Source of the DNA: Betaproteobacteria bacterium
GTDB lineage: Bacteria; Pseudomonadota; Gammaproteobacteria; Burkholderiales; JAHFQX01
DNA: 64,000 nucleotides
NCBI GenBank assembly: GCA_023259135.1
Contig: JAHFQX010000010.1
Location: 1 to 64,000 of the forward strand
Direction of reading: 5' to 3'
Shown here in pieces: positions 28,090 through 40,806 of the stretch. A program made the translations under genes and the position numbers. The notes below the pieces were generated by a model. It was given only the letters and a program-made list of their open reading frames with translations, made no database searches and was not told the DNA's origin. Position 1 is the first letter of the stretch. Each line of letters opens with the position of its first letter.

Positions 28090-29391
28090 ATGAACGACGT
28101 TGCCGCTTACCGTAACCGCCGAGAACGACTGGCCCTGAACATGGGGCGCGGCATCGCGGTGCTGAGTGCCGCTCCTGAGCGCGTTCGCAGTCGCGACGCC
28201 TACCACCCTTACCGCTTCGATAGCTATTTTTATTATTTGACCGGCTTCCGCGAACCGGAAGCGGTGCTGGTGCTGTTAGCGGGAGACACGCCCCGCAGCT
28301 TGCTGTTTTGCCGGGACAAGGATCCGGAACGGGAGCTGTGGGACGGCCCCCGCCACGGCCCGGCGGGGGCCTTGGAAAAATTCGGTTTCGACGCGGCCCA
28401 CGGCATCGCCGAATTGGAAGTCCGGCTGCCCGATCTGCTGGCCGACCAGCCGGCGCTGTTCTGCGATTTGGGCAGCGACGAAAAATGGGACGCCCGCATT
28501 ATCGGCTGGCTCAACGCGGTCCGTGCCCGGGCCCGGGCCGGGGTGGCGGCGCCGGGAGAAATCCGCGACATCCGGGTTTTGCTGGACGAGATGCGGGTCA
28601 TCAAAGACGCGTCGGAACTGGCGGTGATGCGCCGCGCCGCCTCCATTTCCGCCGCCGCCCATTGCCGGGCCATGGGGGTCGCTCGTCCCGGCCTCGCGGA
28701 ATATCACCTCGAGGCGGAGCTGCTCCACGAATTCCGCCGCAACGGCGCCCAGAGTCCGGCCTATCCCTGCATCGTGGCGGCCGGCCCCCACGCCTGCGTG
28801 CTGCATTACGTGGAAAACGACGGGCCGCTGCGAGACGGCGATTTGGTGCTGATCGACGCCGGCTGCGAATTGGACGGCTATGCCTCCGACATCACCCGCA
28901 CCTTCCCGGTCAACGGCAAATTCACTTCCGCTCAGCGGGACATCTACGATCTGGTGCTGGCGGCCCAGGCCGCCGCCATGGCCGAGATCAAGGCCGGAGC
29001 CGCTTGGAATGCGCCCCACGACGCCGCGGTGCGGGTGCTGACCCAAGGCCTGCTGGATTTGGGGTTGCTGCAAGGCGGCTTGGAAGAGGCCCTGGAGTCC
29101 GCCGCCTATACCCGCTATTACATGCACCGCACCGGTCATTGGCTGGGGCTGGATGTACACGATGCCGGCGAATACAAACGCCAAGGCCAGTGGCGCACCC
29201 TGCAGCCGGGCATGGCGCTGACCGTGGAGCCGGGTTGCTATATCCACCCCGGCGAGACCGTGCCGGAACGCTATTGGAACATCGGGATACGCATCGAGGA
29301 CGACGTCGTGGTCACTCCCCAGGGCCGTGAAGTGCTGACCCACGAAGTCCCCAAAAGCGCGGCCGACATCGAAGCCTTGATGGCCCGATGA
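28090..29391 (+). CDS. pepP: Xaa-Pro aminopeptidase PepP
   Basis: 433 residues. An N-terminal AMP_N domain (RRERLALNMGRGIAVL) precedes the pita-bread M24 domain with its dimetal ligands: LIDAGCELDGYASDITRTFP (two Asp), HRTGHWLGLDVHD (His), TVEPGCYI (Glu) and IGIRIEDDVVV (Glu). It removes N-terminal residues before proline. The stop overlaps the ubiH start by ATGA, a pairing seen in many proteobacteria. Confidence 0.95.
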   Translation: MNDVAAYRNRRERLALNMGRGIAVLSAAPERVRSRDAYHPYRFDSYFYYLTGFREPEAVLVLLAGDTPRSLLFCRDKDPERELWDGPRHGPAGALEKFGFDAAHGIAELEVRLPDLLADQPALFCDLGSDEKWDARIIGWLNAVRARARAGVAAPGEIRDIRVLLDEMRVIKDASELAVMRRAASISAAAHCRAMGVARPGLAEYHLEAELLHEFRRNGAQSPAYPCIVAAGPHACVLHYVENDGPLRDGDLVLIDAGCELDGYASDITRTFPVNGKFTSAQRDIYDLVLAAQAAAMAEIKAGAAWNAPHDAAVRVLTQGLLDLGLLQGGLEEALESAAYTRYYMHRTGHWLGLDVHDAGEYKRQGQWRTLQPGMALTVEPGCYIHPGETVPERYWNIGIRIEDDVVVTPQGREVLTHEVPKSAADIEALMAR

Positions 29392-30542
29392 ATCACGTCG
29401 CGAATCACGCCGATATCGTCATCGTCGGAGCGGGCCCGGTGGGGGCCGCCCTGGCCTTGGGATTGCAGGATTTAGATGTTTCGGTGCTGTTGCTGGAGGC
29501 CAACTCCCCCGAGGCGGCCGGCCACCGGCGCACCCTCGCCCTGTCCTACGGCAGCCGGCTGCTGCTGGAACGGCTGGGCGCATGGGAACGGCTAGCGTCT
29601 CCGACGCCCATCACCTCCATCGAAATTTCCCAGCAAGGCGGCCCCGGCCGGGCTGGGCTCAGCGCCGAGCAAGCCGATGTGCCGGCGCTGGGCTACGTGG
29701 TGGGCTATGGAAATTTGCACCGAGCCTTTGCCGACGCCCTGAGGGCTGCCGATGCCGAGATCCGCTACGCTACCCCGGTGCATCGGGTGGCCGGCACCCA
29801 GAGCTACGGCGCAGTGGCTTGCCGCAGCGACGGGGCGGAACATTGGATCACCGCTCGATTGGTGGCGGTGGCCGATGGCGGCGCGGCCCTGGCGCCCGTT
29901 CCCCGTTGGCGGCGGGATTACGAACAGTGGGCGGTTACCGCCGACGTGAGCGCCGATGCCGGCCATGGCGGAGTCGCCTATGAACGCTTCACTCCGCAAG
30001 GCCCCATGGCGCTGCTGCCTCACGACGACGGTTTTGCCCTGGTGTGGACGGTCCGCCAAGAACAAGCCGAGCGTTTGTGCGGCTTGGCCGATGCGGATTT
30101 CCTGGCGAGCTTGCAGGAGCAATTCGGCGACCGCGCCGGAACCTTCACCGCGCTGGAGGCCCGCTCCCGCTTTCCCTTGAGGTTCGCCTTCGCCAATCCG
30201 GTGGGGCGACGGGTCGTTTACCTGGGCAACGCCGCCCAGACCTTGCACCCGGTGGCGGGCCAAGGCTTCAATTTGGGATTGCGGGATGCCTTCGAGCTGG
30301 CCGAGGCCATCGCCCGGGATCCCCGGCAGTTGGGCAGCCCCGCCATGCTGCAGCGCTATCGCCGCGGCCGGCGGCTGGATCGGCTGGGGGGCTCGCTGTT
30401 CACCGATGGCCTGGTGCGCCTGTTCTCCAACGACCGGGTCCCGTTGAATTGGCTGCGGGGGGGAGGACTCGCGACTTTCGACGCCTGGCCTTCCGCCAAG
30501 AAATTCCTGTTGCGGCGCATGATGTTCGGCGCCGCCGGCTGA
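29388..30542 (+). CDS. ubiH: UbiH/UbiF-family FAD monooxygenase (ubiquinone biosynthesis)
   Basis: 384 residues with FAD motif DIVIVGAGPVGAALALGL and the GD motif GNAAQTLHPVAGQGFNLGLRD, which is characteristic of the ubiquinone-ring hydroxylases. The exact ring position (UbiH, UbiF, UbiI or UbiM) cannot be assigned safely from sequence. The pepP-ubiH pairing favours UbiH. Coupled to pepP by ATGA. Confidence 0.88.
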   Translation: MNHVANHADIVIVGAGPVGAALALGLQDLDVSVLLLEANSPEAAGHRRTLALSYGSRLLLERLGAWERLASPTPITSIEISQQGGPGRAGLSAEQADVPALGYVVGYGNLHRAFADALRAADAEIRYATPVHRVAGTQSYGAVACRSDGAEHWITARLVAVADGGAALAPVPRWRRDYEQWAVTADVSADAGHGGVAYERFTPQGPMALLPHDDGFALVWTVRQEQAERLCGLADADFLASLQEQFGDRAGTFTALEARSRFPLRFAFANPVGRRVVYLGNAAQTLHPVAGQGFNLGLRDAFELAEAIARDPRQLGSPAMLQRYRRGRRLDRLGGSLFTDGLVRLFSNDRVPLNWLRGGGLATFDAWPSAKKFLLRRMMFGAAG

Positions 30543-30574
30543 TTTCCCGGCCCTGCCGCGGCTTGCCCGAGCTG

Positions 30575-30605
30575 TTGACCCCGCGATGGGATTTCCAGTT
30601 AAAAT
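30575..30605 (+). promoter_or_regulatory. Candidate sigma-70-type promoter of dusB-fis
   Basis: TTGACC at 30575 and TTAAAA/TAAAAT at 30599-30605 give 18-19 bp spacing, followed by a GC-rich stretch (GCCCTCC). A GC-rich discriminator is what the growth-rate-controlled fis promoter has in enteric bacteria. It sits about 40-60 bases before the dusB ATG. Confidence 0.4.
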
Positions 30606-30641
30606 GCCCTCCTTTCTCCGACGTTTCTCGACCCCCTTCCC

Positions 30642-31649
30642 ATGCGCATAGGACCTTACGTCCTCAGCAACAATTTACTGGTCGCCCCCATGGCGGGGGT
30701 CACCGACCGGCCGTTCCGCCAGCTTTGCAAAAGGCTGGGCGCGGGAATGGCGGTATCCGAAATGGTGGCCAGCAATTCATTGTTGTGGGGTTCGGAGAAA
30801 ACTCGCCGCCGCGCCAACCACGATGGCGAGACCGAGCCGGTTTCGGTACAGCTCGCCGGCGCCGATCCCGTCATGCTGGCCGAGGCTGCCCGTTACAACG
30901 TGGACCAAGGCGCCCAGATCATCGACATCAACATGGGCTGTCCGGCCAAGAAAATCTGCAACGTCATGGCCGGCTCCGCCTTGCTCAAGGACGCGCCGCT
31001 GGTGGCCCGCATCTTGGAAGCGGTGGTGGGCGCGGCAAAGGTTCCGGTCACCCTGAAAATTCGCACCGGCTGGGACATCGCCCACAACAACGCGCTGCAA
31101 GTGGGCAAACTCGCGGAGGCCGCGGGGGTACAAGCCTTGGCGATCCACGGCCGGTCCCGGGCCTGCGGCTATGCCGGGCATGCCGAATACGACACCATCG
31201 CCGAGGTGAAAGCCGAGCTGAAAATTCCGGTGATCGCCAACGGCGACATCAAAACCCCCGAGCAAGCCCGGGCCGTGCTGCAGTACACCGGCGCCGACGG
31301 CCTGATGATCGGCCGGGCCGCCCAGGGCCGGCCTTGGATTTTCCGCGAGATGCATCACTACCTGCTCACCGGGCAACGCTTGCCGGCCCCGGAAATCGAG
31401 GAAATCCGCCGGGTGTTGGCCGACCATTTGCGGGATTTGTACGCTTTTTACGGCGAGCACAACGGGGTGCGAATGGCCCGCAAGCACATTTCCTGGTACG
31501 CCAAGGGACTGGCCGGCTCGGCGGCGTTTCGCCACGCCATGAATCGGCTGGAAACCGTCGAAGCGCAACTGGCGGCGGTGGAGGAATTTTTCGCGCGGTT
31601 GGCTGATCGGGACAGGCGCCTCACCTACGAGGAGGAGTTGGCGGCATGA
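30642..31649 (+). CDS. dusB: tRNA-dihydrouridine synthase DusB
   Basis: 335 residues: FMN barrel with APMAGVTDRPFRQLC, NMGCPAKKICN (catalytic Cys of GCP), and KIRTGWD. It reduces specific tRNA uridines to dihydrouridine. The last codons overlap fis (ATGA), the conserved dusB-fis operon in which dusB helps fis translation in E. coli. Confidence 0.95.
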   Translation: MRIGPYVLSNNLLVAPMAGVTDRPFRQLCKRLGAGMAVSEMVASNSLLWGSEKTRRRANHDGETEPVSVQLAGADPVMLAEAARYNVDQGAQIIDINMGCPAKKICNVMAGSALLKDAPLVARILEAVVGAAKVPVTLKIRTGWDIAHNNALQVGKLAEAAGVQALAIHGRSRACGYAGHAEYDTIAEVKAELKIPVIANGDIKTPEQARAVLQYTGADGLMIGRAAQGRPWIFREMHHYLLTGQRLPAPEIEEIRRVLADHLRDLYAFYGEHNGVRMARKHISWYAKGLAGSAAFRHAMNRLETVEAQLAAVEEFFARLADRDRRLTYEEELAA

Positions 31650-31885
31650 AAATCAGGGAGAGCGAACTAGAGCGTTGCGTGCGCAAGGCGGTGGAAGGCT
31701 ATTTCAAGGATCTGGACGGGCAAAAACCCTCCGCCGTATACGACATGGTCATCGGTTGCGTGGAGAAACCCCTGCTGGAAACCGTGCTGCTCCGCTTGCG
31801 GGGCAACCAGACCCAGGCCGCCGACGTGCTGGGCATGACCCGCAACACGCTGCGCAAGAAAATGCAGAGCCATGGGATCAAGTAA
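31646..31885 (+). CDS. fis: DNA-binding protein Fis
   Basis: A 79-residue nucleoid protein. The C-terminal helix-turn-helix is plain: RGNQTQAADVLGMTRNTLRKKM. It is shorter than E. coli Fis (98) at the N terminus, as in betaproteobacteria, and so lacks much of the beta-hairpin used for Hin/Gin inversion. Translation is coupled to dusB. Confidence 0.95.
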   Translation: MKIRESELERCVRKAVEGYFKDLDGQKPSAVYDMVIGCVEKPLLETVLLRLRGNQTQAADVLGMTRNTLRKKMQSHGIK

Positions 31886-31918
31886 AGCGCATCCCGCTGC
31901 TCGGGGAGACAATCCGTC

Positions 31919-33478
31919 TTGAGCTTGGTCAAGCGCGCGCTGATCAGCGTTTCCGACAAGACCGGCCTGGCCGAATTCGCCCAGGCTCTGGCGAGCCTGG
32001 GGGTGGCGATTCTCTCCACCGGCGGCACGGCGGCGCTGCTGCGGGAAACCGGCATCCCAGTCACCGAGGTCGGCGAGCACACCGGCTTTCCGGAAATGCT
32101 GGACGGCCGGGTCAAGACCCTGCACCCCCGCGTCCACGGCGGCATCCTGGCGCGGCGCGATTTACCCGAGCACATGGCGGCGCTGGCCCGGGCCGACATC
32201 CCCCCCATCGATTTGGTGGTGGTGAATCTCTATCCGTTTTCCCAAAGCGTGGCTCGGAACGCCACTTTGGAAGAGGCGGTGGAGCAGATCGACATCGGCG
32301 GGCCCGCCATGGTGCGGGCCGCCGCCAAGAACTACGCCCATGTGGCGGTGGTCACCGATCCCTTGGATTATGTCCTGGTGCTCACCGAGATGCGCTCCGC
32401 CGGCGGCAGCCTGAGCCTGGAGACCCGCTTCCAGTTGGCCCGCAAGGCGTTCTCCCATACCGCGGCCTATGACGGGGCCATCAGCAACTATTTGACTTCG
32501 GTCGGCCCCGCCGGCGAGCAATCCCTGTTCCCGGAGCGCCTCAATCTGTCTTTCGCGAAGCTCCAGGATCTGCGCTACGGGGAAAATCCTCACCAAAATG
32601 CCGCGTTTTACCGGGACCTGGATCCGGTGCCGGGGGGCATCGCCGGGTTCACCCAATTGCAGGGCAAGGACCTGTCCTACAACAACATCGCCGACGCCGA
32701 CGCGGCATGGGAATGCGTGAAGAGCTTCCGGCAACCGGCCTGCGTCATCGTCAAGCACGCCAATCCCTGCGGCGCCGCGGTGGCCGCCAGTTGCGCCGAA
32801 GCCTACCAAGCCGCTTTCGCCACCGACCCGACGTCCGCCTTCGGCGGCATCCTCGCTTTCAACGGCGAACTGGACGGCGCCGCGGCCAGTGCCTTGACGC
32901 GGCAATTCGTCGAGGTGCTGGTGGCCCCCGGCTATGCCCCAGCGGCCTTGGAAATTCTGGCCCAGAAGCCCAACATCCGGGTCCTGTGCATCCCCTTGCA
33001 GACCCGGCTCCAGCGCTTCGACCTGAAGCGGGTGGGCGGCGGCGTGCTGGTGCAGGATCCCGACGGGCACGGCATGAACCGCGAAGCAATCAAGGTGGTG
33101 ACCCGGCTCGCGCCCAGCGACCGGCAGTGGGACGATCTGTTGTTCGCCTGGCAGCTAGCCAAGTTCGTCAAATCCAATGCCATTGTCTTCGCCGGCGGCG
33201 GCCGTACCCTGGGAGTCGGCGCTGGGCAGATGAGCCGGGTGGACAGCGCCCGCATCGCCGGCATTAAGGCCCAGGCGGCCAAGCTGGATCTGGTCGGTTC
33301 GGTGGTGGCCTCGGATGCTTTCTTTCCTTTCCGGGACGGCCTGGACGCGGTGGTGGATGCCGGCGCCGCGGCGGTGATCCAGCCCGGCGGCAGCGTGCGG
33401 GACGAGGAAGTCATCGCCGCCGCCGACGAGCGCGGCATCACCATGGTGTTCACCGGCGTACGCCACTTCCGCCATTGA
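31919..33478 (+). CDS. purH: Bifunctional AICAR transformylase/IMP cyclohydrolase
   Basis: 519 residues. The N-terminal MGS-like IMP cyclohydrolase ([35 protein letters not shown]) is followed by the AICAR transformylase, with KHANPCGAA holding the Lys-His pair. It performs the last two steps of IMP synthesis. The start is TTG 31919, with GGGGAG about eleven bases upstream. purD follows after 31 bp. Confidence 0.95.
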   Translation: MSLVKRALISVSDKTGLAEFAQALASLGVAILSTGGTAALLRETGIPVTEVGEHTGFPEMLDGRVKTLHPRVHGGILARRDLPEHMAALARADIPPIDLVVVNLYPFSQSVARNATLEEAVEQIDIGGPAMVRAAAKNYAHVAVVTDPLDYVLVLTEMRSAGGSLSLETRFQLARKAFSHTAAYDGAISNYLTSVGPAGEQSLFPERLNLSFAKLQDLRYGENPHQNAAFYRDLDPVPGGIAGFTQLQGKDLSYNNIADADAAWECVKSFRQPACVIVKHANPCGAAVAASCAEAYQAAFATDPTSAFGGILAFNGELDGAAASALTRQFVEVLVAPGYAPAALEILAQKPNIRVLCIPLQTRLQRFDLKRVGGGVLVQDPDGHGMNREAIKVVTRLAPSDRQWDDLLFAWQLAKFVKSNAIVFAGGGRTLGVGAGQMSRVDSARIAGIKAQAAKLDLVGSVVASDAFFPFRDGLDAVVDAGAAAVIQPGGSVRDEEVIAAADERGITMVFTGVRHFRH

Positions 33479-33509
33479 TCCCGATCGAGACCCCAGACTC
33501 GAAACTCGA

Positions 33510-34784
33510 ATGAAACTGTTGGTCATCGGCGGCGGCGGCCGGGAACATGCCATCGCCTGGAAACTGGCGCAGTCTCCCCGCGCCTCCCGGGTATTCGTGG
33601 CCCCCGGCAACGCCGGCACCGCCGCCGAGCCCGGCCTGGTGAACGTGCCCCTCGCCGCCATTCCCGCCTTGGTGGAATTCGCCCGTCGCGAGTCGGTGGG
33701 CCTCACCGTGGTGGGTCCCGAGGCGCCGCTGGCGGAAGGCATCGTGGATGCTTTCACCGCGGCCGGGCTGAAAATTTTCGGTCCCACCCAGGCCGCCGCG
33801 CAACTGGAAAGCTCCAAGGCCTTCGCCAAGGATTTCATGGCTCGCCACGGCATCCCCACCGCCGGCTACGCGGTGTTCGCCGAAGCCGCCGCCGCCCACC
33901 GCTATGTGGAGGCGCAGCCGGGGCCCCGGGTGGTGAAAGCCGATGGCCTGGCGGCGGGCAAGGGCGTGGTGGTGGCCCAGGATTCGGCCGAGGCCCACGC
34001 CGCCATCGACGCCATGCTGAGCGACCGCCGGCTGGGCAGCGCCGGCTGCCGGGTGGTGCTCGAGGAATTTCTGGAAGGAGAGGAAGCCAGCTTCATCGCC
34101 ATGGTGGATGGCCGCCACGCCCTGCCGCTGGCCACCAGCCAGGACCACAAGCGCCTGCTGGACGGCGACCGGGGCCCCAACACCGGCGGCATGGGGGCCT
34201 ATTCCCCGGCACCGGTGGTGACGCCGGAAATCCATGCCCGGGTCATGCGGGAGGTGATCCTGCCGGCGGTCAGGGGCATGGAGCAAGAAGGCGCGCCCTT
34301 CACCGGATTTTTGTATGCCGGGCTGATGATCGGCCCTGACGGACGGCCCCGCGCCCTGGAATTCAACTGCCGGCTGGGGGATCCGGAAACCCAGCCCATC
34401 CTGTTCCGCCTGAAGAGCGATTTGCTGGAATTGCTGGAGCACGGCGTGGCTGGCAGCCTGGATCAAGCGGAACCCCAATGGGACCGCCGGGTGGCGCTGG
34501 GAGTGGTGCTGGCGGCCCACGGCTACCCCGACGCGCCCCGCAAGGGCGATGCCATCAGCGGGCTGCCCCGGCCTACCGAGGACTGCCGGGTGTTCCATGC
34601 CGGCACCGCGCTGCAAGACGACCGGGTCGTCACCAGCGGCGGCCGGGTGCTGTGCGTCACGGCGTTGGGGGATAACGTCAGGATCGCTCAACAGCGCGCC
34701 TACGAAGCGGCGCAACTGATTCACTTCGATGGCGCCCAGATGCGCCGCGACATCGGCTACCGGGCGCTGAACAGGCGCCGCTGA
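33510..34784 (+). CDS. purD: Phosphoribosylamine-glycine ligase
   Basis: 424 residues beginning [22 protein letters not shown], with ATP-grasp signatures [13 protein letters not shown] and the metal-binding [14 protein letters not shown]. It makes GAR in purine synthesis. It lies between purH and hemF; purD-hemF is a usual betaproteobacterial pair. The 699-aa antisense ORF over it is a GC-driven shadow. Confidence 0.96.
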   Translation: MKLLVIGGGGREHAIAWKLAQSPRASRVFVAPGNAGTAAEPGLVNVPLAAIPALVEFARRESVGLTVVGPEAPLAEGIVDAFTAAGLKIFGPTQAAAQLESSKAFAKDFMARHGIPTAGYAVFAEAAAAHRYVEAQPGPRVVKADGLAAGKGVVVAQDSAEAHAAIDAMLSDRRLGSAGCRVVLEEFLEGEEASFIAMVDGRHALPLATSQDHKRLLDGDRGPNTGGMGAYSPAPVVTPEIHARVMREVILPAVRGMEQEGAPFTGFLYAGLMIGPDGRPRALEFNCRLGDPETQPILFRLKSDLLELLEHGVAGSLDQAEPQWDRRVALGVVLAAHGYPDAPRKGDAISGLPRPTEDCRVFHAGTALQDDRVVTSGGRVLCVTALGDNVRIAQQRAYEAAQLIHFDGAQMRRDIGYRALNRRR

Positions 34785-35684
<900 letters not shown>

Positions 35685-35830
35685 GGGGGATTTGCCGCTC
35701 CGGCCACGCTTCGTCGGTGCAGCATTCGCGGCCCCCTTCCACCCTCGCCGCGCCCCGCTTCATGCCAAGCGCTTGGCTCCTGCTACTCCAGCATTACAAT
35801 CCCCATAGCCGCCGCTACGTCGGCGGTTCA

Positions 35831-35911
35831 GTCCAACGGTCTATCCGCCGCCATGACCTTCGGCGCTTCCCTCCTGCGCTTCCAGCGGCGGATAAATGCT
35901 ATTTGTTAGGC
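35831..35911 (+). repeat. attC-like recombination site (candidate)
   Basis: The left end GTCCAAC fits RYYYAAC and the right end GTTAGGC fits GTTRRRY, the two outer boxes of integron attC sites. Inside lies a perfect 10-bp inverted repeat, TATCCGCCGC against GCGGCGGATA. The total length of 81 bp is normal for attC. The spacers between boxes are uneven (4 and 10 bases), which is less typical. No integrase and no second site are in the window. Confidence 0.4.
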
Positions 35912-36067
35912 CTAAAAAGCACCAGTCCCGAATGGCTGCACGAGCATCTGAAGGCCCCCTCAGGGCTCTTGAGTCGCCCGGCGAGTTGGAGGGCTGCGAG
36001 CGCTGATCGGGGCAGGCGGCGCAGAGATTTTCCTGACGGGGCCGCTATTTATATAGTTGCACGCAAC

Positions 36068-36096
36068 TTGACACCCACAAATTACGAAGTTATGGT
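36068..36096 (+). promoter_or_regulatory. Sigma-70-type promoter before the PA2779-like gene
   Basis: TTGACA at 36068-36073 and TATGGT at 36091-36096 are separated by exactly 17 bp, a perfect -35 with a 4/6 -10. Transcription would start near 36103, giving a leader of about 60 bases before ATG 36166. Confidence 0.65.
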
Positions 36097-36165
36097 TCCC
36101 GTCACGCCCGCGCAGCTTATTTGATGTGCTGGCGATCCCGACCCGATTTATCACAGGAGATAGAA

Positions 36166-36525
36166 ATGAAATCCACATTGACAAATATGCTTTGCCGCTT
36201 TCTAGCTATCGCAATGGTGATGCTGCCCTTCCAGACCGGACAGGCAAGCATGATCGGGACGGACCAAGTGAATTCCGCCGCTGCCGTTCAGCTTGATCGC
36301 AACGTCGTATTGAACTACCTGAGCCGTTCACAGACCATCAACCAGTTCCAGGCTCTGGGTCTGGATGCGCAGGCTGCCCGGGACCGTGTTGCCGCAATGA
36401 CCGATGATGAAGTCGGCACGCTCGCCGGGAAGATCCACGCAGCTCCTGCTGGCGCCGATGGGGGCGGGTTGGCGCTGCTCGTGCTGGTCGTGTTCTTTAT
36501 CTGGTACTTCGCGTTCCGCCGTTAA
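36166..36525 (+). CDS. PA2779-family small membrane protein
   Basis: 119 residues. A signal-peptide-like start (FLAIAMVMLPFQTGQASM) is followed by a soluble middle with VLNYLSRSQTINQFQALGLDAQAARDRVAAMTDDEV and a C-terminal membrane helix (LALLVLVVFFIWYFAF). It resembles the PA2779 family, which usually precedes a PA2778-type cysteine peptidase, as it does here. AGGAGA lies five bases before ATG 36166. The molecular role is unknown. A clear promoter lies upstream. Confidence 0.8.
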   Translation: MKSTLTNMLCRFLAIAMVMLPFQTGQASMIGTDQVNSAAAVQLDRNVVLNYLSRSQTINQFQALGLDAQAARDRVAAMTDDEVGTLAGKIHAAPAGADGGGLALLVLVVFFIWYFAFRR

Positions 36526-36571
36526 GAAATATCCAGGAGCGGCACGCCGGATCACGGATTGACCCAGAAGA

Positions 36572-37558
36572 ATGGTGATGCCGGATTGGGTTACCTGGTA
36601 CAGAAGCGCCCGCCTTCCGGCGGGCGCTTTTTTGCTTCTGGCTGCGTTAAGCGGCTGTGCGTCGCTGGTTCCGCAAACCATGGGACTGCGCGATACCTGG
36701 CCGGCAGGTGTCGCCGTCCAGGCCGAACTTCGCGAGGTGCCATTTTTTCCACAGCAGGATTATCAGTGCGGTCCCGCCGCGCTGGCGACGACGCTGGTCC
36801 ATACGGGCGCACAGGTCACCCCGGAAGAGCTCGTCAAGTGGGTCTATCTACCTGCGCGCCAAGGGAGCCTGCAGACCGAAATGCTGGCTGCGTCGCGCCG
36901 CTATAGCCGGGTTTCATACCAGCTCGCGCCGCGCTTCGCTGACCTGTTGCGCGAGGTTGCGGCGGGCAATCCGGTCATTGTGCTGCAGGATACCGGCGTT
37001 GGGCCCATTGCCAACTGGCACTACGCAGTCGTTATCGGCTTCGACTACCCGGCGGGCGAGTTGTACTTGCGCTCGGGAGAGACGAAGCGGCTGGCCATCC
37101 CGTTCACGGTCTTCGAATACACCTGGAAAAAGAGCCATTACTGGGCGATGGTCACCCTGCCGCCGGGCCGCCTTCCGCTAACCGCCACCGAGCCGGGTTA
37201 CCTGGCCGCAATCTCCGCCATGGAACGCGTCGGTGAAGCCCGCGCCGCAATATCGGCGTATTCGGCGTTTCTCGAACGCTGGCCGGACAATGTTGTGGCG
37301 AGCGTCGGCCTGGCAAACCGATATTACGCGCTGGGGGCGCTGAAGGAAGCGGAATTCGTACTGCGCCGGGCTGCCGCGCGCCATCCGGATTCGGTGGTGG
37401 TGTTGAACAACCTCGCCCAGACACTCTCGGATCTGGGGCGCAACGACGAGGCGCTGGCGCTTATCGAACGGGCAGTGCAGCCGGACGAGAGTCCCTTCGC
37501 GGCGGCGGCGCGCGACACTCACGCGCTCATCCTGCGGCGCATGGGCAGGAGCAAATAG
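36572..37558 (+). CDS. PA2778-family C39-like cysteine peptidase lipoprotein with TPRs
   Basis: 328 residues. The N-terminal lipobox LLLAALSGC predicts a lipoprotein. The C39-like papain-fold domain (about 50-200) has the Cys in QDYQCGPAALATTL and the His in NWHYAVVIGFD. The C terminus carries tetratricopeptide-like helices (NRYYALGALKEAEFVLRRAA, NNLAQTLSDLGRNDEAL). C39 domains cut after double-glycine leaders, but no ABC exporter is attached and the substrate is unknown. It follows the PA2779-like gene by 46 bp. Confidence 0.85.
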   Translation: MVMPDWVTWYRSARLPAGAFLLLAALSGCASLVPQTMGLRDTWPAGVAVQAELREVPFFPQQDYQCGPAALATTLVHTGAQVTPEELVKWVYLPARQGSLQTEMLAASRRYSRVSYQLAPRFADLLREVAAGNPVIVLQDTGVGPIANWHYAVVIGFDYPAGELYLRSGETKRLAIPFTVFEYTWKKSHYWAMVTLPPGRLPLTATEPGYLAAISAMERVGEARAAISAYSAFLERWPDNVVASVGLANRYYALGALKEAEFVLRRAAARHPDSVVVLNNLAQTLSDLGRNDEALALIERAVQPDESPFAAAARDTHALILRRMGRSK

Positions 37559-37631
37559 CCTGTCCCCGCCCGGCGCGCGCACCGGCGTCCGCCCACAGTC
37601 CTCGTCTCGCAGTCCTGTACCCCATGCAAAG

Positions 37632-37653
37632 TCAAAGGGGCCCCTTTTGACGC
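37632..37653. terminator. Palindrome between convergent genes, possible bidirectional terminator
   Basis: GTCAAAGGGGCCCCTTTTGAC is nearly self-complementary, with A-runs and T-runs on its two sides. It lies between the plus-strand peptidase and minus-strand slmA. TTTTGAC is repeated directly 11 bases on, so an operator role is also conceivable. Confidence 0.35.
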
Positions 37654-37738
37654 ACTTTTGACTCAGAGGCCACTTCGCCCTTCGCGGTATGCTCGCTCAA
37701 GCGCCGAGCGACCGCGTCCCGGCAAGCGCCGTCAGGAC

Positions 37739-37828
37739 TTAACGCCGGCCCGACAAATAGCCCAACGTGACCGCGACTATGATAAACGCCATAAATAGCA
37801 AACCGTCACCCGAGGTTTCTAGGATCAT
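37739..37828 (-). CDS. Possible 29-aa membrane peptide at the slmA 3' end
   Basis: ATG 37828 lies inside the last codons of slmA in another frame and is preceded by GGGAA. The peptide reads MILETSGDGLLFMAFIIVAV and then TLGYLSGRR, a single hydrophobic helix with a basic tail, as in many bacterial small membrane proteins. It is below the track's length limit as a stand-alone ORF. It could be chance. Confidence 0.35.
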   Translation of the reverse strand: MILETSGDGLLFMAFIIVAVTLGYLSGRR

Positions 37829-38411
37829 TTCCCAGCGCGGCTCGCAGACAGCCCCACTGAGTCGGCCAGTATTCCAGGGGGTCCCGCTTGAAGCCGCTTT
37901 TGGCGAATTGCTGCCAGCGGCCCGCCGCGAAGGACAGCAGCAGGTTGGCCAAGCCGGCGGCATCGCCGTCGGCGGCGATCTCTCCTTGGCTGGCGGCGAA
38001 CCGCAGGCTTTGCTTGAGGCTGGCTTCCAGGCGGTCGTGGAGCTGGTTGACGCGGCTTTGCAGGCGCGGGTTTTCGTGGACCAGGGCATCGCCGGTCAAT
38101 ACCCGGGTCATGCCGGGGTTCTTGCGGGCGAAGCCCAGCATCAGCGCCAGGCTCTGCTCCAGTTGGCGCAGGCCGCCGGTTTCCTCGGCGGCGATTTTGT
38201 TGACCAGCCCCAGCAAGGTCTGCTCGATGAATTCGATGAGCCCTTCGTACATCTGCGCCTTGCTGGCAAAGTGGCGGTACAGCGCCGCCTCGGAGACTTG
38301 CAGGCGGGCCGCCAGGGCGGCGGTGGTGATCTTCTCCGGGGCCGGATGTTCCAGCATCTCGGCCAGCGTCTGCAGGATCTGCCGTTTTCTTTCTCCGGGC
38401 TGGGTGGTCAC
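37806..38411 (-). CDS. slmA: Nucleoid occlusion factor SlmA
   Basis: A 201-aa TetR-family protein: ERKRQILQTLAEMLE, then the helix-turn-helix ITTAALAARLQVSEAALYRHFASKAQMYEGLI, whose wording is typical of SlmA. It binds DNA and blocks FtsZ rings over the nucleoid. I choose GTG 38411 with GAGGAGAG eight bases upstream; the track's 38525 runs into the HAD gene. The argB-HAD-slmA order is a betaproteobacterial trait. Confidence 0.9.
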   Translation of the reverse strand: MTTQPGERKRQILQTLAEMLEHPAPEKITTAALAARLQVSEAALYRHFASKAQMYEGLIEFIEQTLLGLVNKIAAEETGGLRQLEQSLALMLGFARKNPGMTRVLTGDALVHENPRLQSRVNQLHDRLEASLKQSLRFAASQGEIAADGDAAGLANLLLSFAAGRWQQFAKSGFKRDPLEYWPTQWGCLRAALGNDPRNLG

Positions 38412-38431
38412 GCTCCCACTCTCCTCAATCC

Positions 38432-40802
<2,371 letters not shown>

Positions 40803-40806
<4 letters not shown>

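Larger units (their letters stand above)
35685..36165. other. 481-bp non-coding stretch after hemF
   Basis: No ORF here shows protein-like sequence; the 174-aa track ORF (35600..36124) begins inside hemF in another frame. The stretch holds a small hairpin at 35809-35826 (CCGCCG/CGGCGG), an attC-like palindrome at 35831-35911, and a promoter at 36068-36096. Base composition drops toward AT in the last 120 bases, unlike the genes to the left. Confidence 0.7.
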
